A stretch of 60,104 nucleotides of DNA from SIG673 sp045638685 (GTDB lineage: Bacteria; Bacillota; Clostridia; Oscillospirales; CAG-272): positions 1 through 60,104 of the forward strand of contig JAZUBT010000011.1 in assembly GCA_045638685.1 (NCBI GenBank). Direction: 5' to 3'. The translations under genes and the position numbers were made by a program. Below, piece by piece: positions 9,092-18,516 of the stretch. Each line of letters begins with the position of its first letter. Positions within the stretch are counted from its first letter, which is position 1. Below the pieces are notes generated by a model, which saw only the letters and a list, made by a program, of their open reading frames with translations, was not told the origin of the DNA and ran no database searches.

Positions 9092-10258
9092 ATGAAAATC
9101 TGCGTTGCGGAACAATGTACAGGCTGCGGAATGTGTACTAACCTCTGTCCGAGTGATGCGATAAAAATGACAAAGGGTGTTCACGGTTTTATTTTCCCGG
9201 AAATCTCTGCGGATAAATGTACGGGTTGCGGTCTTTGTGCTGCAAAATGCCCCGCTACAAGTGAAAAAAAGACTAAAAACACCATAAGTAACGTATATGC
9301 AGCATTTAACAAGGACAGAAAAACACAAAAGAAATCTACTTCCGGCGGTATTTTCACTCTTATCGCAAATGAAATAATACGTGATAAAGGTCTTGTTGCG
9401 GGGGTACGCTGGAACGAAAGCCTTTGCCCAGAACACGCTTTAACGGACAACGCCGATATCTTAACTGAGTTCCGAGGCTCAAAGTATGCTCAAAGCAACA
9501 CGAAAAGCATTTATACAGACGTAAAACAAGCTTTAAATATCGGAAGGACGGTTTTGTTCTCGGGAACACCTTGTCAGGTAGCCGCATTAAAGGCTTTTCT
9601 TGGAAAAGACGAACCAAATCTTTTTACCGTAGATTTGGTTTGCCACGGCGTTCCTTCCCACGAGCTTCTTGAAAGATATCTTAGCGAAACAGCGCGCGGA
9701 AGACAGATTAAAAAGGTAAATCTGCGACACAAATCGCCCTACTGGGACTATTGCAGCGTTCGTATTGACTTTGCCAGAGGTAAGCGCTATCAAAAATATA
9801 CGGTAGATGATCCTTATTTTACGCTATTTAATATAGGATACTCGTTAAGAGAGAGCTGCCATACCTGTAAATTTACGACAACGCATCGAGAGGGTGATAT
9901 CACCTTGGCGGATTTCTGGGGATACCTTCCCTCGTCAGCTAAAATGCAAAATTTTAACCGCGGCGTTTCTCTCGTTGCCGTAAACACAAAAAAGGGCGAG
10001 GAGCTTTTCAACAGAATAAGTAAGTATATAAATTTTGAAAAGAAAACACATGAGGCGGCTCTGCAAACCAACAAGTCCTTATCCGAACCGTTTACCCTGC
10101 CCAAAGAAAGCTTAGAGGAATTCTGGAAGGATTATGAAACCGGAATGACGGTTGACGCCCTATGCAAAAAGCACGTCAAAAAACCCTTTAAATTACCAAA
10201 ATTACTTTGTCTTAGAAGACTTAAAAGAAAATATAGTTGGGTGTTAAAGCATAAATGA
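9092..10258 (+). CDS. Coenzyme F420 hydrogenase/dehydrogenase beta-subunit family (FrhB-like), ferredoxin fusion
   Basis: 388 residues. The N-terminus carries two [4Fe-4S] motifs, CTGCGMCTNLCP and CTGCGLCAAKCP, followed by FrhB N- and C-terminal domains with SGTPCQVAALKAFLG and DLVCHGVPS. Family members bind flavin and move electrons; in polysaccharide clusters such proteins stand beside pyruvyl transferases and are thought to act in a redox step on a sugar or pyruvyl group, but that role is inferred. Ribosome site AAAGGA. It ends in an ATGA overlap with the flippase gene. Use of F420 itself is doubtful in a Clostridia host. Confidence 0.85.
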   Translation: MKICVAEQCTGCGMCTNLCPSDAIKMTKGVHGFIFPEISADKCTGCGLCAAKCPATSEKKTKNTISNVYAAFNKDRKTQKKSTSGGIFTLIANEIIRDKGLVAGVRWNESLCPEHALTDNADILTEFRGSKYAQSNTKSIYTDVKQALNIGRTVLFSGTPCQVAALKAFLGKDEPNLFTVDLVCHGVPSHELLERYLSETARGRQIKKVNLRHKSPYWDYCSVRIDFARGKRYQKYTVDDPYFTLFNIGYSLRESCHTCKFTTTHREGDITLADFWGYLPSSAKMQNFNRGVSLVAVNTKKGEELFNRISKYINFEKKTHEAALQTNKSLSEPFTLPKESLEEFWKDYETGMTVDALCKKHVKKPFKLPKLLCLRRLKRKYSWVLKHK

Positions 10259-11778
10259 GTAATTCGAGAAGTAAAAACGCAAAACTGAATATCGTGTTCG
10301 GTTATCTGGCACAGCTTGGAATACTTCTTTTGTCTTTCGTGGGCAGAAGAATATTTTTACAGTATTTATCAGTTGATTATTTAGGCGTAAACGGACTTTA
10401 TTCAAACCTGCTGTCCGTTTTATCGCTTGCTGAGCTGGGACTTGATACAGCGCTGGTTTATTCGCTTTACAAGCCGGTAGCCGAAAACAACGTTCCGCTT
10501 ATAAATTCACTGCTCAGATATTTTAAAAAAATATATATTTTTCTCGCGCTTGGCATTTTTGCGATAGGTCTTGCGCTAATTCCTTTTTTAAGCTTTATTG
10601 TAAAAAGCGATCTGAGTAGCGCCGACCTTATTACCTATTATCTGCTCTTTCTCATAAACTCGGTAGCGTCTTATTTTGTTGCTCACAAAACCGCTCTGCT
10701 TTCCGCAAGTCAGGAGCAAAGGGTACAGAAAATAACCTTTCTTATATCCAACCTGCTTCTGCAAATATCTCATATAGCGGTTTTAATAATATGGCAAAGC
10801 TACCGTATTTATATAGTAACCACTATTATAATCACCTTTGTAAATAATATTGTTTTGAGCTGCGTTTGCAATAAAATCCATCCGTATTTAAAAACTAAAA
10901 CGGAAAAAATATTTTTTGAAACAAAGACTATTAAATCTAATATCCGGTCCGCATTCGTTTATAAATTCGGCGCGGTAACCATAACAAATACAGATAATAT
11001 TCTTATATCAATACTTGTCAGCACGGCGGCAGTAGGATTATATTCAAACTATTTTATAGTAATAGCTGCCGTTCAAGGCTTTATCGGAGTAATCTCCACG
11101 GCGCTTATAAGCGGAGTCGGTAATCTCGGAGCGCACAGCGATAAAAAAAGGCAATACGAAATATTTAACGTATCGCTTCTCTTTTATCACTTTATCTCCG
11201 CGCTCGGTCTCATTGGATTTGGCTTCTTATTCAACGACGTTATAACGGTATGGCTCGGCGCAGAGTATTTATTTGATACAAAAACCGTATTTATAATAGC
11301 AGTTAATTTTTATATCACAAACGCTATAAGCCCTATATGGATGTACAGAGAGGCAAACGGTCTTTTTGAAAAGGTCAAATATCTTATGATTGTAAGATCA
11401 TTAATAAACGTTCTCCTATCTATTATTTTAGGAAAGCTGCTCGGCACCTTCGGAATACTTCTTGCAACAGCGGCAAGTCTTTTGGTAACAAATTTTTGGT
11501 ACGAGCCGAATATAATTTTCAAAAACGTTTTTGGCATAAGCGCTTGGCATTACTGGAAAAAGCAGATAAAATATTTTGTTTTAACAGTTATCTCTTTAGC
11601 AGCAAACTTCCTTTTGATGCCCGTTTTCCCAACAGGAAACGTGTTTACAGTTATTAAATGTATAACCGTAATACTCGTAACCTCTTTAACGTTTGGCGCG
11701 GCAGTCCTCAAGTCAGCTGAGATAAAAAGCTTATTTTCCATTTTAAAACCTAAAAATGATAGCCAACACTTAACCTAA
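10255..11778 (+). CDS. Wzx-type polysaccharide flippase
   Basis: 507-residue integral membrane protein with about 12-14 hydrophobic helices and the N-terminal pattern of the MATE/Wzx group (VGRRIFLQYLSVDYLGVNGLY, then LSLAELGLDTALVYSLYKP). It would flip lipid-linked repeat units across the membrane for the Wzy-like polymerase. The ATG overlaps the upstream stop, with only a weak ribosome site, suggesting coupling. It is the last gene of the cluster and is followed by a strong terminator. The family call is firm. Confidence 0.88.
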   Translation: MSNSRSKNAKLNIVFGYLAQLGILLLSFVGRRIFLQYLSVDYLGVNGLYSNLLSVLSLAELGLDTALVYSLYKPVAENNVPLINSLLRYFKKIYIFLALGIFAIGLALIPFLSFIVKSDLSSADLITYYLLFLINSVASYFVAHKTALLSASQEQRVQKITFLISNLLLQISHIAVLIIWQSYRIYIVTTIIITFVNNIVLSCVCNKIHPYLKTKTEKIFFETKTIKSNIRSAFVYKFGAVTITNTDNILISILVSTAAVGLYSNYFIVIAAVQGFIGVISTALISGVGNLGAHSDKKRQYEIFNVSLLFYHFISALGLIGFGFLFNDVITVWLGAEYLFDTKTVFIIAVNFYITNAISPIWMYREANGLFEKVKYLMIVRSLINVLLSIILGKLLGTFGILLATAASLLVTNFWYEPNIIFKNVFGISAWHYWKKQIKYFVLTVISLAANFLLMPVFPTGNVFTVIKCITVILVTSLTFGAAVLKSAEIKSLFSILKPKNDSQHLT

Positions 11779-11820
11779 GTCTTTCCGCCCGTATTGTCAA
11801 TCACCTCAAAACCCTATAAT

Positions 11821-11853
11821 AAAAATCCCCCGCATGGCGGGGGATTTTTTATT
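11821..11853. terminator. Strong terminator between convergent wzx and cvpA-like genes
   Basis: AATCCCCCGC-ATG-GCGGGGGATT stem with A-run before and T-run after, so it can end transcripts from both sides. Confidence 0.92.
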
Positions 11854-11866
11854 TATCAAAGCTTAT

Positions 11867-12577
11867 TTAAAGACTTACGCCAAATATTCCGGAGAGGAAA
11901 AAGCTGTTTATAAACCATTTGACAATTCCGATACCGCCCGCAATTGTCTGTGCGTCGGTAGAAAACACAAGAGGGCCAAGCTTGACAAATATAATGGAGA
12001 GTATCCACATCCAGATAAAGCCCGTTATAGCGCCGAGAACGCCCCCGAGCATACGGTTCACAGTGCCGAGAACCCCGATATTAAGAATTTTATCTACAAT
12101 GAAATAAATTACAGTAAAGATAATGAAGAAGAATACCGTGAGCAAGACAAATCCGATAATTCCGAAAATAAGGTCATAAATCGCATCTGTAATATAGGCG
12201 GTAATGTCCGCTATAAGGTTATCCGCGCTCTCGGTTATTCTGGTCATAAAGTATTCCTTCATTCCCGAAATAAGACTGCCGAGCTTTCCAAACGTAGCCT
12301 CATATTTTTCAGTGTTCGAAAGAGCCGCGTTATGAATATTTTCCGAAAGCTTCTGTCCGAACTCTACCTCTACCTTTTGGTATAAGTAATTCTTGTCTAT
12401 TTTGCAAATCTTTTCTACAAGCGCCTTTACGGGGCTGATAAGCTTGAGCTGCCACGCAAGAAAAACGGAAAGTATAAGCCGAAATCTTTTGACGACGCTG
12501 AAAAGCCCATTTTTAAATCCGATAATTACCGAAATAAGTAAAACCGCTATTAGTATAAGGTCGAACCATATACCCAC
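11867..12577 (-). CDS. CvpA family membrane protein
   Basis: 236-residue protein with four hydrophobic helices: an opening segment DLILIAVLLISVIIGFKNGLF typical of CvpA proteins, a soluble middle part, then helices around IIGFVLLTVFFFIIFTVIYFI and MLGGVLGAITGFIWMWIL. E. coli CvpA is linked to colicin V production and envelope homeostasis; the molecular role here is unknown. I choose the GTG at 12577 because AAGGGAG lies nine bases upstream; the ATG at 12586 directly abuts that site and the longer ATG at 12616 has none. It is the last gene of the minus-strand run after truA. Confidence 0.82.
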   Translation of the reverse strand: MGIWFDLILIAVLLISVIIGFKNGLFSVVKRFRLILSVFLAWQLKLISPVKALVEKICKIDKNYLYQKVEVEFGQKLSENIHNAALSNTEKYEATFGKLGSLISGMKEYFMTRITESADNLIADITAYITDAIYDLIFGIIGFVLLTVFFFIIFTVIYFIVDKILNIGVLGTVNRMLGGVLGAITGFIWMWILSIIFVKLGPLVFSTDAQTIAGGIGIVKWFINSFFLSGIFGVSL

Positions 12578-12651
12578 AAAAATCATCTCCCTTAATTTTA
12601 TTATTTTATGTTGCAATAAGTCCTTATGCCCCTGCCGAGCACTTGGGCTTT

Positions 12652-13392
12652 TTAATATTTAACGTTTTTTAAGTAAAGTCCGTCAGGTGGCGCGGTTATT
12701 CCCGCCCTTTTTCTGTCTCCCGACGAAATTATGCCCTCTATGTCCTCTACGCGTATTTTGCCGTATGAGACCTCGGTAAGCGTTCCCATCATTATCCTTA
12801 CCATATTGTAAAGAAATCCGTCGGCGCTAACCCTGAAAATAACCTCGTCTCCCTCTCGGACAACCTCGGCGTGCCTAACCTCTCTTACCGTATCGGTAAT
12901 ATCCGAGCCGCTCGCCATAAATACCGAAAAATCACGTTTTCCTATAAATTTCTTTGCGGCGGCGTCCATTATTTTTTCATTAAGAGGCTTTTTAAGATGC
13001 CACGCGTATCCAACCTTAAAAGGGCTTCTGTAAGCTCCGTTGTCAATTCGATACTCGTAGGTCTTCTCTTTTACCGAATACCGCGCGTGAAAGTCGTCCG
13101 GCACGTGCTCGGCAGAAAATACGGTAATATCCTCGCTAAGCTTTACGTTAAGCGCAACGGGTACACGCGACAGAGGAATTTCAGGAGCGTTTTCGGACGC
13201 TTCAAGAGTAAAGCAGTAAGAAAGCGCGTGAACACCGCTGTCGGTCCTGCTACACCCCGTAATCTTTACGTCTGTGCCGTAAACCTCTTTTGCCGCGCGT
13301 GAGATTTCGCCCTGAACGCTGATGCCGTTTTTCTGTACCTGCCACCCGCAGTAATTTTTACCGTCATAAGAGGCTTTAAGTAAAATTTTCAT
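12652..13392 (-). CDS. truA: tRNA pseudouridine synthase A
   Basis: Makes pseudouridine at positions 38-40 of the tRNA anticodon stem-loop. 246 residues, the usual length. The opening SYDGKNYCGWQVQKNGISVQ and the catalytic motif GCSRTDSGVHAL (catalytic Asp about residue 53) are clear, with DFHARYSVKEKTYEYRI and FLYNMVRIMMGTL further on. It follows ecfT, the order found in many Bacillota. The ribosome site is weak. Confidence 0.96.
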   Translation of the reverse strand: MKILLKASYDGKNYCGWQVQKNGISVQGEISRAAKEVYGTDVKITGCSRTDSGVHALSYCFTLEASENAPEIPLSRVPVALNVKLSEDITVFSAEHVPDDFHARYSVKEKTYEYRIDNGAYRSPFKVGYAWHLKKPLNEKIMDAAAKKFIGKRDFSVFMASGSDITDTVREVRHAEVVREGDEVIFRVSADGFLYNMVRIMMGTLTEVSYGKIRVEDIEGIISSGDRKRAGITAPPDGLYLKNVKY

Positions 13393-13487
13393 ATCATTTT
13401 TACCCGATCAAAAGCCCTTTCCGTTCCGTTTTACAAATAGGTCGCCGCGCCTTAGTTTATAGAACATAAGGGCAGCTCAGTTTTATT

Positions 13488-14321
13488 TTAAGCTAAGAAA
13501 TTCAAAAAATCCTTAAGATAAAGGTTAATAAGAATTATTCCCGCGCCAAATGACAGCATAAGTAGGAGAAGCAGTAAATCAACAGCCTTATAATGGAGCT
13601 GTGTCATACGCGTCCTACCCTTATCACCTCTGTAACAGCGGCACTCCATTGCGGTAGCAAGCTCGCCCGCTCGTCTGAACGACGAAGCGAAAAGCGGAAT
13701 AAGAACGGGAAGGAGCGCCTTTGCGCGTTTTACAAGTCCACCCGAATTAAAATCCGCTCCTCTCGCCTTTTGAGCGTTCATTATCTTATCGGTCTCCTCG
13801 ATAAGCGTTGGAATAAAGCGAAGCGCGATGGTCATCATCATTGAAAACTCGTGAACAGGCACGTGTATCACTTTAAGAGGCGCAAGAAGCTGCTCAAGTC
13901 CGTCCGTAAGAGCAATAGGCGAGGTTGTATAGGTAAGAAGAACGCAGCTTCCGGTAAGAATACAGGCTATGCGGAGTATCATAAGAATAGCAAAGGATAT
14001 GCCTTCCTTGTATATCCGTATAAACTTATACTGAAACAGCGGCTCACCCGCTCCCTTTGTCCAGAAAACGTTGAAAAAAGCGGTAAACAGCATTATAAAT
14101 ATAAGCGGCTTTAAGGCCTTTAATATAATGCTCGGCTTAATGCCGCTGATAATAACGAGAAAAACGGTAAAAATCAGCGCAAGTGCATAGGAAAGCACCG
14201 ACTTTGCCATAAAAATAAACACTATGTATAAAAAAGATAAAATAATTTTCATTCTCGGATCGGCCTTGTGAAGCGGAGAGACGCCGGGGAAAAACTGACC
14301 GAGAGTTATGTCCTTAAGCAT
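13488..14321 (-). CDS. ecfT: Energy-coupling factor transporter transmembrane protein EcfT
   Basis: Membrane component that couples ATP hydrolysis by EcfA1/EcfA2 to uptake through exchangeable substrate-binding S proteins (vitamins and similar). 277 residues, with hydrophobic helices around residues 25-70, 85-130 and 235-265. The two cytoplasmic coupling motifs are visible: QKARGADFNSG (about residue 185) and AMECRCYRG (about residue 222). The start overlaps the end of ecfA2 by 8 bp, with GGAGG upstream. No S component lies next to it, so this is a group II (shared) ECF module. Confidence 0.94.
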   Translation of the reverse strand: MLKDITLGQFFPGVSPLHKADPRMKIILSFLYIVFIFMAKSVLSYALALIFTVFLVIISGIKPSIILKALKPLIFIMLFTAFFNVFWTKGAGEPLFQYKFIRIYKEGISFAILMILRIACILTGSCVLLTYTTSPIALTDGLEQLLAPLKVIHVPVHEFSMMMTIALRFIPTLIEETDKIMNAQKARGADFNSGGLVKRAKALLPVLIPLFASSFRRAGELATAMECRCYRGDKGRTRMTQLHYKAVDLLLLLLMLSFGAGIILINLYLKDFLNFLA

Positions 14322-15207
14322 TTTCCGTTCCTCCGTTTATCTTCCCAAAACCACTTTCATTTAAAAGACGGAGCACCTCGTCAAGCGCATCGTCCACGGT
14401 ATAAATACCGTCTCTCACGTCTATTCCCTTTTCACGAAGAAGGCGCATAAACCGAGAAATTTTCGGAACGCCAAGACCACATTCGGTAAGCTCCTTTTCG
14501 TGCTTAAAGACCTCCGCGCAGTCTCCCGTAAGCATAATCTCACCGTTTTTAAGCACAGTAAGTCTGTCGCAATATACGGCAACGTCCTCCATACTGTGGC
14601 TTACTATTATAACCGTATTCCCTTTTGTTTTTTGGTAGCTCCTTATACCGCCGAAAACCTCTTCTCTGCCTATCGGATCAAGTCCCGCGGCAGGCTCGTC
14701 AAGTATAAGAACGGAAGGCTCCATAGCCATTACTCCGGCAAGAGCCACGCGGCGCTTTTGACCGCCCGAAAGCTCAAACGGAGACTTATATAGCATCTCG
14801 TCGGTTATTCCGACAAACTCCGCGGCGCTTCTTACTCTCCTGTTTATTTCGTCCTCGGACAGTCCCATATTTTTAGGGCCGAAGGCAATATCCTTTTCGC
14901 AGGTCTCCTCAAAAAGCTGGTATTCCGGATACTGAAAAACTATACCCGCTTTAAATCTAACGTCGCGTATATTTTTTGGATCATCCCATATATTTTTACC
15001 GAAAAGCAGTACCTCTCCTCCCTCTTCGGGCTTTAAAAGTCCGTTCATCATCTGAACGAGAGTTGATTTTCCGCTTCCCGTATGACCGATAAGCCCGTTA
15101 ACCTTCCCCGCCTCAAAAAGAGCGGTAACGTTTTTAAGTGCGGTATGCTCAAACGGTGTTTTTTTGCTGTACGTATATGTTATATTTTTAAGTTCAAGCG
15201 CGTTCAA
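14314..15207 (-). CDS. ecfA2: Energy-coupling factor transporter ATP-binding protein EcfA2
   Basis: 297-residue ABC ATPase of the ECF module. Walker A GHTGSGKSTL (about residues 37-46), Q-loop FQYPEYQLFEET, signature LSGGQKRRVALAG and Walker B VLILDEPAAGLDP are all intact. The start is a TTG at 15207 giving NALELKNITYTY, which fits the family N-terminus; the ribosome site is only a weak purine run. It lies between ecfA1 and ecfT as usual. Confidence 0.94.
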   Translation of the reverse strand: MNALELKNITYTYSKKTPFEHTALKNVTALFEAGKVNGLIGHTGSGKSTLVQMMNGLLKPEEGGEVLLFGKNIWDDPKNIRDVRFKAGIVFQYPEYQLFEETCEKDIAFGPKNMGLSEDEINRRVRSAAEFVGITDEMLYKSPFELSGGQKRRVALAGVMAMEPSVLILDEPAAGLDPIGREEVFGGIRSYQKTKGNTVIIVSHSMEDVAVYCDRLTVLKNGEIMLTGDCAEVFKHEKELTECGLGVPKISRFMRLLREKGIDVRDGIYTVDDALDEVLRLLNESGFGKINGGTENA

Positions 15208-15297
15208 CTTTCTTTGTCTCTTTCTCTTTTGTTATTTATGACCTTCGCATTTATCAGCTTCATACTTGCTTTTTAGCTTCATGTTTACTTGCTGGAT

Positions 15298-16197
15298 TTA
15301 TATCTGATTACCGGATACGCTGCCCTCGTTTATCAATTTCGCGAGAGCGTCGGCGCATTTTTCCTCATCAAGCTCGGAGTAGTCAACGTCTATTCCTCTG
15401 TAACTAAGCTCATAGAAAAGCTCGGTTACCTGCGGCACGTCAAGTCCCACCGTACGAAGCTCCTGAACCTTTGAGAAAACCTCTCTCGGTGCGCCGTCGA
15501 GGAATATTTTTCCGTCGTTTATAACCACCACTCGGTCGGCTCTTACCGCCTCGTCCATGTTGTGAGTTATATGAATAACGGTTATACCCTTTTCGCGGTT
15601 AAGATACTCTATGGTATCCATAACGTCCCTTCGCCCACCGGGATCAAGCATTGCCGTTGACTCGTCAAAGATAATACATTCGGGAAGCATAGCTATAATT
15701 CCCGCGATGGCAACTCTCTGCTTTTGTCCGCCCGAAAGCTGGTGGGGGGAGTGTTTTTTGTACTCTGACATATTGACGGTATCCAGCGCCTCGTCAACCC
15801 TTTTTCTTATCTCAGAGGGCTCTATTCCAAGGTTTTCGGGGCCAAAGGCAACGTCCTCCTCAACAACGGTACCGACAAGCTGGTTGTCGGGGTTCTGAAA
15901 TACCATTCCTATTCTTCTGCGAACACCGTAAAGGTCGTCCTCGGTAAGCGTTTCCGAGGTTATATCGGTTCCGTCAATATATATTTTCCCTTCGGTTGGG
16001 GTAAGTACAAGATTTATAAGCTTTGCAAGGGTTGATTTTCCGCTTCCGTTATGACCGAGAAGCGCAACGAATGAGCCTTTTTCAATTTCAAGGCTTACGT
16101 CCTTAAGCACGGGAGGAAGCTTCTCGCCCTCCTCGTCGCCCTCGTAGGAAAACCAAACGTTCTCTATTTTAATAAAAGGAGCTTTGCTATCTGACAT
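15298..16197 (-). CDS. ecfA1: Energy-coupling factor transporter ATP-binding protein EcfA1
   Basis: 299-residue ABC ATPase pairing with EcfA2. Walker A GHNGSGKSTLA, Q-loop FQNPDNQLVGT, signature LSGGQKQRVAIAG and Walker B CIIFDESTAMLDP are present. The FQNPDNQ Q-loop and DES rather than DEP after Walker B are typical of EcfA1. I place the start at the ATG at 16197, with GGAG at 16207-16210; the longer TTG-initiated frame would begin inside that ribosome site. First gene of the ecfA1-ecfA2-ecfT-truA run. Confidence 0.94.
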   Translation of the reverse strand: MSDSKAPFIKIENVWFSYEGDEEGEKLPPVLKDVSLEIEKGSFVALLGHNGSGKSTLAKLINLVLTPTEGKIYIDGTDITSETLTEDDLYGVRRRIGMVFQNPDNQLVGTVVEEDVAFGPENLGIEPSEIRKRVDEALDTVNMSEYKKHSPHQLSGGQKQRVAIAGIIAMLPECIIFDESTAMLDPGGRRDVMDTIEYLNREKGITVIHITHNMDEAVRADRVVVINDGKIFLDGAPREVFSKVQELRTVGLDVPQVTELFYELSYRGIDVDYSELDEEKCADALAKLINEGSVSGNQI

Positions 16198-16366
16198 TTC
16201 AGTTTTCTCCAAATTTTCCTAAATTATTCTGACAGCCGCCGCGTTATCCGTGTTTCTCTATCGGCGGCACTAAAATATTTAAAGCTGCTCGCCACCGTGC
16301 CAAAGGCTGCTTAACGGTTTTAAAACTCTGTTCTTAACCGTTTTAATTTTTTACGGTGCCTTACAC

Positions 16367-17242
16367 CTATTTCGCAGTCCATCTTACCGACGAGCCGCAA
16401 GGCAGTATTCCGCCCGTCTCGGTTACGTAAAGTCCAAGCTCACCCGACTCGGTTTTTCCACCTTTACGCGAAAGCGAGCAGTTAAGCATATACTGAACGG
16501 TTGCGGGAGAAAGTCCCGTAGTGTAGGAGTTAATTAAAAAGAACAGAGGTTTTTCGCTGAGCACCTTGACGGTAAGCTCTATAAGGTCGCTTATACAGTC
16601 CTCAAGCTTCCATACCTCGCCGTTCGGCCCCCGACCGTATGACGGAGGATCCATAATAACCGCATCGTATTTATTTCCGCGACGAATTTCTCTTTCGCAG
16701 AATTTACGGCAATCATCTACGATATATCTTACGGGAGCGTCTGCCATTCCGTTAATACTCATATTCTGCTTTGCCTGTGCAACCATACCCTTTGACGCGT
16801 CAACGTGGCAGACCTCGGCGCCAGCCGCTGCCGCGGCAACCGTCGCTCCGCCGGTATAGGCAAATAAGTTCAGAACCTTAATTTTTCTACCCGAATTTTT
16901 TATAAGGTTATAAAACCATTTCCAGTTTGCCGCCTGCTCGGGAAAGAGGCCGGTATGCTTGAATCCCGTCGGCTTTATAATAAATTCAAGGTTTTTATTT
17001 TCTTCAATGGGAAAGCCTACCCTCCATTCGGCGGGCAGACTGCTCTCCGACCAGCTTCCGCCACCCGACTTAGACCTTGAATAAGTGGCGTCGGCGCGCT
17101 TCCATAACGGATGTCTTTTTATACCCTTCCAAATTACCTGAGGATCAGGTCTTACGAGAATATACTTGCCCCAACGCTCAAGCTTTTCTCCGTCGGAGGT
17201 GTCAAGAAGCTCGTAGTCCTTCCACGTGTTTTCTGCCCACAT
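16367..17242 (-). CDS. Class I SAM-dependent rRNA-type methyltransferase (COG1092, RlmI/RlmK-like)
   Basis: 291 residues. SAM-binding motif I reads LNLFAYTGGATVAAAAAGA (about residue 124) with acidic HVDAS after the next strand, and the catalytic-site motif is DPPSYGRGPNGEVWKLED (about residue 200), as in the RlmI family that methylates cytosine in 23S rRNA. It is shorter than RlmI and lacks the N-terminal PUA domain, so it belongs to a short branch whose target is not established. AAGGAA precedes the ATG. It stands alone between the ecf and ruv genes. Confidence 0.85.
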   Translation of the reverse strand: MWAENTWKDYELLDTSDGEKLERWGKYILVRPDPQVIWKGIKRHPLWKRADATYSRSKSGGGSWSESSLPAEWRVGFPIEENKNLEFIIKPTGFKHTGLFPEQAANWKWFYNLIKNSGRKIKVLNLFAYTGGATVAAAAAGAEVCHVDASKGMVAQAKQNMSINGMADAPVRYIVDDCRKFCEREIRRGNKYDAVIMDPPSYGRGPNGEVWKLEDCISDLIELTVKVLSEKPLFFLINSYTTGLSPATVQYMLNCSLSRKGGKTESGELGLYVTETGGILPCGSSVRWTAK

Positions 17243-17343
17243 TGTCTTAATTTCCTTTTACTTAAATTGACGTTATTTTTCTGCCCGGCGCAAAGGCTTC
17301 TGAATAGTAAATTTAGATTTCTGCTTTTTTCTGCGCCATTTAA

Positions 17344-18432
17344 TCAGTTTGCGTTTCCGCCCTCTTCAAAAAGCCCGAGCTGTCCCTCGATAGCCTTCTT
17401 CTGCTTACTTACCATAGGAATACCGAGATGCTCGTAAGCAAGTCTCGTTACGCATCTTCCCCTCGGTGTTCGGCTTAAAAATCCTATCTGCATAAGATAC
17501 GGCTCGTAAACGTCCTCAAGGGTTATAGCCTCCTCGCCTACCGTGGCGGCAAGAGTATCAAGTCCGACGGGACCGCCGTCATAAAACTTTATAATGGTTT
17601 CCAGCATTCTGCGGTCAATATTGTCAAGACCAAGCTCGTCAATTTCAAGCTTTCCGAGAGCGTAGTCGGCAATCTCTCTGTCAATTACACCGTCGCCCTT
17701 TACCTGCGCAAAATCGCGTACTCTTTTTAAAAGACGGTTAGCTATACGCGGCGTTCCTCTTGAACGAGAAGCAATCTCCCTTGCACCCTCGTCGCTTATC
17801 TCTATTTCAAGAAGCTTTGCCGAGCGCTTAACTATAAGCGCAAGCTCCTCCGTGGTGTAAAGCTCAAGCTTAAGCACAACTCCGAAACGGTCGCGTAGCG
17901 GGGTTGAAAGCTGTCCCGCACGGGTAGTTGCGCCTATTAAAGTAAACTTGTTAAGCGGAAGCCTTATGCTTCTCGCGGAGGGACCTTTTCCAATAATAAT
18001 GTCAAGGGAAAAGTCCTCCATAGCGGGGTATAAAACCTCCTCAATAGACCGCTGAAGCCTATGTATTTCGTCTATGAAAAGAATATCGTTTTCGCCAAGG
18101 TTGGTAAGCAGCGCGGCAAGATCTCCCTGCTTTTCTATTGCGGGGCCGGAGGTAACTCTGATATTAACGCCCATCTCGTTTGCGATAATCGAGGAAAGCG
18201 TCGTTTTACCGAGTCCGGGAGGTCCGTAAAGCAGGACGTGATCAAGCACCTCTCCCCTTTTTTTTGCCGCGTCAATATAAATTTTCAGGTTCTCCTTAGC
18301 CTTCTCCTGACCGACGTATTCTTCAAGTGTTTTAGGGCGAAGCGAAACCTCCGTTTCGCTGTCCTCTCCGGAATAGGACGAGCTGACTATACGGCTCTCA
18401 AAGTCGTATTCCTGTTCGTTATCCATATCCAT
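17344..18432 (-). CDS. ruvB: Holliday junction branch migration ATPase RuvB
   Basis: 362-residue AAA+ motor that drives branch migration with RuvA. Motifs: LRPKTLEEYVGQEKAKENL, Walker A GPPGLGKTTLS, Walker B ILFIDEIHRL, sensor GATTRAG, and a C-terminal winged helix with GFLSRTPRGRCVT. The start is the ATG at 18432, preceded by GGAG at 18443-18446; an in-frame ATG at 18474 has no site. The context AGAATGGAGATTTAA resembles the initiation region of several other genes in this window. Confidence 0.96.
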   Translation of the reverse strand: MDMDNEQEYDFESRIVSSSYSGEDSETEVSLRPKTLEEYVGQEKAKENLKIYIDAAKKRGEVLDHVLLYGPPGLGKTTLSSIIANEMGVNIRVTSGPAIEKQGDLAALLTNLGENDILFIDEIHRLQRSIEEVLYPAMEDFSLDIIIGKGPSARSIRLPLNKFTLIGATTRAGQLSTPLRDRFGVVLKLELYTTEELALIVKRSAKLLEIEISDEGAREIASRSRGTPRIANRLLKRVRDFAQVKGDGVIDREIADYALGKLEIDELGLDNIDRRMLETIIKFYDGGPVGLDTLAATVGEEAITLEDVYEPYLMQIGFLSRTPRGRCVTRLAYEHLGIPMVSKQKKAIEGQLGLFEEGGNAN

Positions 18433-18516
18433 ACCGTTAAATCTCCATTCTGATAAAATATGGGCGTTTTTCACTAATTTACAGTTAAAATCTCACCCGA
18501 CGATTTCTATATGCTA

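Noticed and set aside
12577..12616. Longer CvpA start at the ATG at 12616
   Set aside because: It would place the good AAGGGAG site inside the gene, and the extra residues are not membrane-like.
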